Shown here: piece by piece, positions 33,505-36,708 of the stretch | Position numbering within the stretch: the first letter of the stretch is position 1 | Layout: every line of letters begins with the position of its first letter | DNA from: an uncultured Pseudomonadales bacterium | GTDB lineage: Bacteria; Pseudomonadota; Gammaproteobacteria; Pseudomonadales; Porticoccaceae | DNA: 36,708 bases | Direction: 5' to 3' | Assembly (NCBI GenBank): GCA_905478975.1 | Contig: CAJQKW010000030.1 | Location: 1-36,708, forward strand | Position numbers and translations under genes: made by a program | The notes under the pieces: generated by a model | What the model was told of the DNA's origin: nothing | The model's database searches: none | Seen by the model: the letters and a program-made list of their open reading frames with translations, nothing else

Positions 33505-34119
33505 CTAATCAAAAAGGCCAGATTGTGTCAGTTCTAGTTGCTCCCGCACTGGCGCAAAAGTTTTGCGATGAATAGGCGATGCCCCAATGCGAGCGAGTGC
33601 TTCAAGGTGCTGTGGCGTGCCATACCCTTTATTGGCGGCAAAGCCGTAACCGGGATAGGTGGTATCGAAAGCTTTCATTTCTGCATCGCGCACTACTTTG
33701 GCAATAATCGATGCCGCACTGATGCATTCGACACGGCCATCACCCTTGACCACCGCTTCGCCACGATACTCCCACTGGGGCAGTCGGTTGCCGTCCACAG
33801 CCACATAATCCGGCTGCTGACTCAGGCCCATCACCGCCCGGCGCATGGCCATCAAGGTTGCCTGCAAAATATTAAAGCGATCTATCTCAGCTACCGAAGA
33901 GCGAGCAACACACCAGCTAATAGCGCGACTGGTGATATCTCCATAGAGGTTCTCGCGCTGGCGACTAGACAGTGCTTTTGAGTCAGCCAAGCCTTCAATG
34001 CCATGATTGGCCGGCAGAATAACTGCGGCGGTAACCACATCGCCCGCCAGAGGGCCGCGTCCTACTTCGTCGACGCCGGCAAGAAATTGGATATTGGCTG
34101 GGGGGCTCCAAGGCTTCAT
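33505..34119 (-). CDS. rnhB: Ribonuclease HII
   Basis: Cleaves RNA in RNA/DNA hybrids and single ribonucleotides in DNA. The 204-aa protein shows the active-site G-V-D17-E18-V-G-R-G-P-L-A-G, a D-S-K-x-L-S segment and the V-A-V-D-G-N strand, plus C-I-S-A-A-S-I-I-A-K-V. Length is normal. It follows lpxB by 30 bp as in E. coli. A 118-bp gap separates it from the ketosynthase gene. Confidence 0.95.
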   Translation of the reverse strand: MKPWSPPANIQFLAGVDEVGRGPLAGDVVTAAVILPANHGIEGLADSKALSSRQRENLYGDITSRAISWCVARSSVAEIDRFNILQATLMAMRRAVMGLSQQPDYVAVDGNRLPQWEYRGEAVVKGDGRVECISAASIIAKVVRDAEMKAFDTTYPGYGFAANKGYGTPQHLEALARIGASPIHRKTFAPVREQLELTQSGLFD

Positions 34120-34149
34120 CGTTTTGACAGTTTCATAATTTAGAGGCCT

Positions 34150-35319
34150 TCATAGACTGATCAACTTGCTAATGGCCGCCGCGGCAGTGTCACCGGATGG
34201 CCGGTTAATCTGTTCATAGAGCTGATTAAAGCGCTGCTCCACAAGATGCCGAGCATTCTGATCTAGAGCCACAGTGACCGCGGCACTGAGACTTTTCACA
34301 GTGGCCGCATCCTGAATCAATTCAGGCACCAGCATTTCTCCGGCCAATAAATTCGGGATCGACGCAAAGGGCGTCTTGATAAACGGTCTCACCAATTTAT
34401 AAGTTAGGTTGCCCAGTTTGTAACTCACCACCATGGGCTTCTGCAATAGCATGGCTTCCAACGCTGTAGTGCCAGACGCGAGCAATACTGCATCCGCGGC
34501 TTCCATGGCCAGTAGCGACTGCTGTTCAATCAACGTCACAGGCAGTTGTGGATACTCTTCGAGAATCTCAGTTAGCTGTCTGTGACGATCGCCATTGGCG
34601 GCGGGGATCAAGAATTGCAGCTGGGCGTTTGACTCAAGCAGACGTTCAGCAACCATCAGGAACAGTTCGCCCATCAGCGCCACCTCACCGCCGCGACTGC
34701 CGGGCATAATGCATAGCACGGGCCTACTGGTATCGAGCCCCAGCTGCTGACGCGCCGCGGCACTGTCTGGTGCGCGACTAATCTGCCCCGCTAGAGGATG
34801 ACCAACGAAGGTCACGGGAACCTCATGTTGCTGATAAAAGGCCTCCTCAAAGGGCAGCAGCGTGAGCATCAAATCAACACAGCGTTTGATCCCTTTGATA
34901 CGACCCTGACGCCAGGCCCAAACCGAGGGGCTGACATAGTGAACGGTTTTTATACCGTCATTATGTAAGGCCTTTTCGATACCCAGATTGAAGTCTGGGG
35001 AATCTATGCCGATAAAGGCCGCAGGGTTGCTCTGCTTGTAGCGGCGAATAATATCCCGGCGTATGGACAGCAGTTCCGGCAAACGTTTAAAAGGCTCGAC
35101 AAAGCCCATCACTGACAGTCGATCCATCTGATGATGGGAGACAAAGCCCTCGGCAATCATCTTCGGACCGCCAATACCCTCGAACTGAGCATCGGGATAA
35201 AGGCGTTTTAGCGCGCGAATTAAATCGGCACCCAGTGTATCGCCGGAGGCTTCTCCAGCGACTATGGCAAAGATTGGGGAGGTCATATCAGCACTTAGAT
35301 TGTCAGGTGAGCCAGGCAT
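34150..35319 (-). CDS. lpxB: Lipid-A-disaccharide synthase LpxB
   Basis: GT19 glycosyltransferase joining UDP-diacylglucosamine and lipid X. The 389-aa protein has A-G-E-A-S-G-D-T-L-G-A near the N-terminus, the Y-V-S-P-S-V-W-A-W-R-Q-G-R segment, L-P-F-E, and M-P-G-S-R-G-G-E-V. The given ATG lies 3 nt after the lpxA stop; an internal ATG at 35286 (codon 12) would match shorter homologues. Neither has a clear ribosome-binding site, so translation is probably coupled to lpxA. Confidence 0.95.
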   Translation of the reverse strand: MPGSPDNLSADMTSPIFAIVAGEASGDTLGADLIRALKRLYPDAQFEGIGGPKMIAEGFVSHHQMDRLSVMGFVEPFKRLPELLSIRRDIIRRYKQSNPAAFIGIDSPDFNLGIEKALHNDGIKTVHYVSPSVWAWRQGRIKGIKRCVDLMLTLLPFEEAFYQQHEVPVTFVGHPLAGQISRAPDSAAARQQLGLDTSRPVLCIMPGSRGGEVALMGELFLMVAERLLESNAQLQFLIPAANGDRHRQLTEILEEYPQLPVTLIEQQSLLAMEAADAVLLASGTTALEAMLLQKPMVVSYKLGNLTYKLVRPFIKTPFASIPNLLAGEMLVPELIQDAATVKSLSAAVTVALDQNARHLVEQRFNQLYEQINRPSGDTAAAAISKLISL

Positions 35320-35322
35320 GGC

Positions 35323-36090
35323 TTAGCGAATAATACCGCGAGTGGACTTTTCGATAGAGCTTAGGAACTGGGCTATTGCCGGGTCATCGCCGAGCTTGGC
35401 AATCGCCTCGATAGCTTCGTTGAGCTTCAGACCGCGGCGGTATAGAAGTTTGTAAGCCTGATTGGCCAGGGCAATTTGCTCTGCGCTATAGCCGCGACGT
35501 TTGAGACCTTCGCGATTAATCGTGCGCGGCTCTGCGGGGCTGCCAAAGGCGGTTATAAACGCTGGAACATCGTGATAGACAAAGGCCGCAGGAGCAATAA
35601 AGCAGTGAGCCCCGACATGGACAAACTGATGTACCAGAGCGTAGCCGCTCAAAATTGCCCAGTCGCCAACATAGACATGGCCGGCAACACTAGCATTGTT
35701 GCCCATAATAACGTTGTCGCCAATCACGCAGTCATGGCCCACATGGACGTAGGCCATTAATAAATTGTTGCTGCCGATAACCGTTTCACTATTGTCCTGA
35801 ACCGTGCCACGGTGAATGGTCACGCCTTCGCGAATCACATTGTTGTCGCCAATAAGTAACCGGGTGGGTTCACCGTTGTATTTAAGGTCAGGAGTGTCAT
35901 CGCCAATAGTTGAAAACTGATAAATCTTATTGCCGGAACCGATTTTGGTCGGCCCTTTGACCACCACATGGGAGCTGATATCACAGCCCTCGCCTATTTC
36001 AACATCGGCGCCAATCAGGGTCCACGGCCCAATATTAACCTTGTCGGCTATTTTCGCGGAGGGATCTATAACGGCACTGGGATGAATCAC
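35323..36090 (-). CDS. lpxA: UDP-N-acetylglucosamine acyltransferase LpxA
   Basis: First enzyme of lipid A synthesis; it adds a 3-hydroxyacyl chain from ACP to UDP-GlcNAc. The 255-aa protein shows left-handed beta-helix hexapeptide repeats (I-H-P-S-A-V-I, then I/V/L at every sixth residue) and the catalytic His region in [10 protein letters not shown]. The GTG start overlaps the fabZ TGA (GTGA), so the two genes are translationally coupled. Chain length preference cannot be read here. Confidence 0.96.
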   Translation of the reverse strand: MIHPSAVIDPSAKIADKVNIGPWTLIGADVEIGEGCDISSHVVVKGPTKIGSGNKIYQFSTIGDDTPDLKYNGEPTRLLIGDNNVIREGVTIHRGTVQDNSETVIGSNNLLMAYVHVGHDCVIGDNVIMGNNASVAGHVYVGDWAILSGYALVHQFVHVGAHCFIAPAAFVYHDVPAFITAFGSPAEPRTINREGLKRRGYSAEQIALANQAYKLLYRRGLKLNEAIEAIAKLGDDPAIAQFLSSIEKSTRGIIR

Positions 36091-36608
36091 TTAACTTTAT
36101 CTCGATCCTGATAGGCGCAGAGTAAGGTGGCTTCGCAGACCAGTTTATCGTTGACCGTAGCACGGGTTTGGAAACGCCAAATATTGCGCTTCACGGCAAC
36201 CACTCGGGATTCCAACATCAACTGATCACCTGGTGTGACGGGCTTTTTAAAGCGTGCTTTATCGACGCCAGCAAACAGATAGAGTTTGCCATCATCTGCT
36301 GTGGTATTGGTGGTCCTAAATCCAAGAATGCCCGAGGCCTGAGCCAGAGCTTCAATAATCATCACCCCGGGGAAAATCGGTGCGCCGGGAAAGTGACCGT
36401 TAAACACATCTTCATTGCCGGTAACATTTTTCATCGCCAGAATACGCTCACCCTCAACCAACTCCAGCACGCGATCAACCAGTAAAAAAGGATAGCGGTG
36501 GGGCAAGATGCTCATGATTTCAGTTATCGTCATTGAGCTGTCAACTACGGGGCTGGCAGTTGCAGTGTTGGCGGTATCGGGTGTGCCTTCAGTCATTGTT
36601 CCATCCAT
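36087..36608 (-). CDS. fabZ: 3-hydroxyacyl-ACP dehydratase FabZ
   Basis: Hot-dog dehydratase of fatty acid elongation. Core motifs are [12 protein letters not shown], the catalytic His in [12 protein letters not shown], and Glu in I-I-E-A-L-A-Q. The 173-aa form carries a 25-residue Thr/Ala-rich N-terminal extension before M-T-I-T-E-I-M, where most homologues begin. Possible starts are ATG at 36608, ATG at 36596 (GGATGG 4 nt upstream, preferred by ribosome-binding site), and ATG at 36533 (no site). Confidence 0.94.
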   Translation of the reverse strand: MDGTMTEGTPDTANTATASPVVDSSMTITEIMSILPHRYPFLLVDRVLELVEGERILAMKNVTGNEDVFNGHFPGAPIFPGVMIIEALAQASGILGFRTTNTTADDGKLYLFAGVDKARFKKPVTPGDQLMLESRVVAVKRNIWRFQTRATVNDKLVCEATLLCAYQDRDKVK

Positions 36609-36662
36609 AAAATTCTTTAGGTCTTGGTATATCGCTCGCTCAAGTTCATCTGAGTTTGCGGT

Positions 36663-36708
36663 GCTCTTTGTCTGGCTCTTTGCCTAGCTATTTATCCAGC
36701 TCTCTATC
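36663..36708. repeat. 12-bp imperfect tandem repeat at the window edge
   Basis: Units at 36663, 36675, 36687 and 36699 (cut by the edge), consensus near GCTCTTTGCCTA. It lies 55 bp upstream of fabZ. On the minus strand one frame reads D-R-E-L-D-K then TAG (36708-36688), which could be the end of the expected upstream gene lpxD; this is too short to call. Confidence 0.6.

Overview
The window is ordinary-looking chromosome of a Gram-negative gammaproteobacterium. It carries lipid A genes (fabZ-lpxA-lpxB, lpxK, kdsB, msbA), the fabZ-lpxA-lpxB-rnhB...dnaE-accA order, a comEC-exbB-exbD-msbA-lpxK-kdsB-ptp-murB cluster arranged much as in Pseudomonas, and CCA-encoding tRNA genes. Base composition is about 50% G+C and intergenic gaps are short, which together with the protein flavour suggests a marine Cellvibrionales/SAR92-like lineage. 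That placement is inference; no rRNA or marker tree is available here. No transposase, integrase, phage gene or CRISPR array is visible, and no gene-free stretch exceeds about 300 bases.

Layout. 1-797: partial lipoprotein gene (-) with an internal duplication. 1006-1842: tRNA-Arg(CCT) followed 14 nt later by rsmE. 1839-4040: ygiQ-type radical SAM gene (-), convergent with rsmE. 4193-6416: Fur-box-controlled ferrous iron uptake locus feoA-feoB with an unusual triplicated leader. 6459-7844: pabB, convergent with avtA (7855-9111). 9205-18720: long minus-strand cell-envelope operon comEC > exbB > exbD > msbA > lpxK > kdsB > LMW-PTP > murB > alkB. 18873-20467: flavodoxin-like and patatin genes (+). 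20481-20641: two short tandem-repeat arrays. 20654-20921: a complete tRNA-Glu/tRNA-Gly operon (-) with promoter and terminator. 20940-21689: DUF1499 membrane protein (-). 21823-23097: alaA (+), antiparallel overlap with pdxB (-). 24248-25873: 5'-3' exonuclease and EF-P hydroxylase epmC (-). 26039-26797: unrecognised 252-aa protein (+). 26908-28600: HCCA-isomerase/DsbA-like protein and accA (-). 28763-36608: dnaE, a FabH-type ketosynthase, rnhB, lpxB, lpxA, fabZ (all -).

Functionally most of the window builds the envelope: FabZ supplies hydroxyacyl chains, LpxA/LpxB/LpxK and KdsB make Kdo-lipid A, MsbA flips it, MurB serves peptidoglycan, AccA starts fatty acid synthesis, and DnaE sits in the same run. 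The feo locus handles iron, and several aminotransferases and PdxB serve amino acid and PLP metabolism.

Most notable observations: (1) dnaE has no ATG/GTG/TTG codon upstream of its conserved N-terminus; the best start is an ATA codon 4 nt after the upstream stop, behind an AAAGGG ribosome-binding site. (2) feoA is preceded by two extra copies of its own start region in 23-bp units, giving a chain of three reading frames each joined by an ATGA overlap. (3) Short tandem-repeat arrays occur at many gene ends; two 14-bp arrays 4.7 kb apart are related to each other. Non-ATG starts are frequent (TTG or GTG in about a third of the genes).
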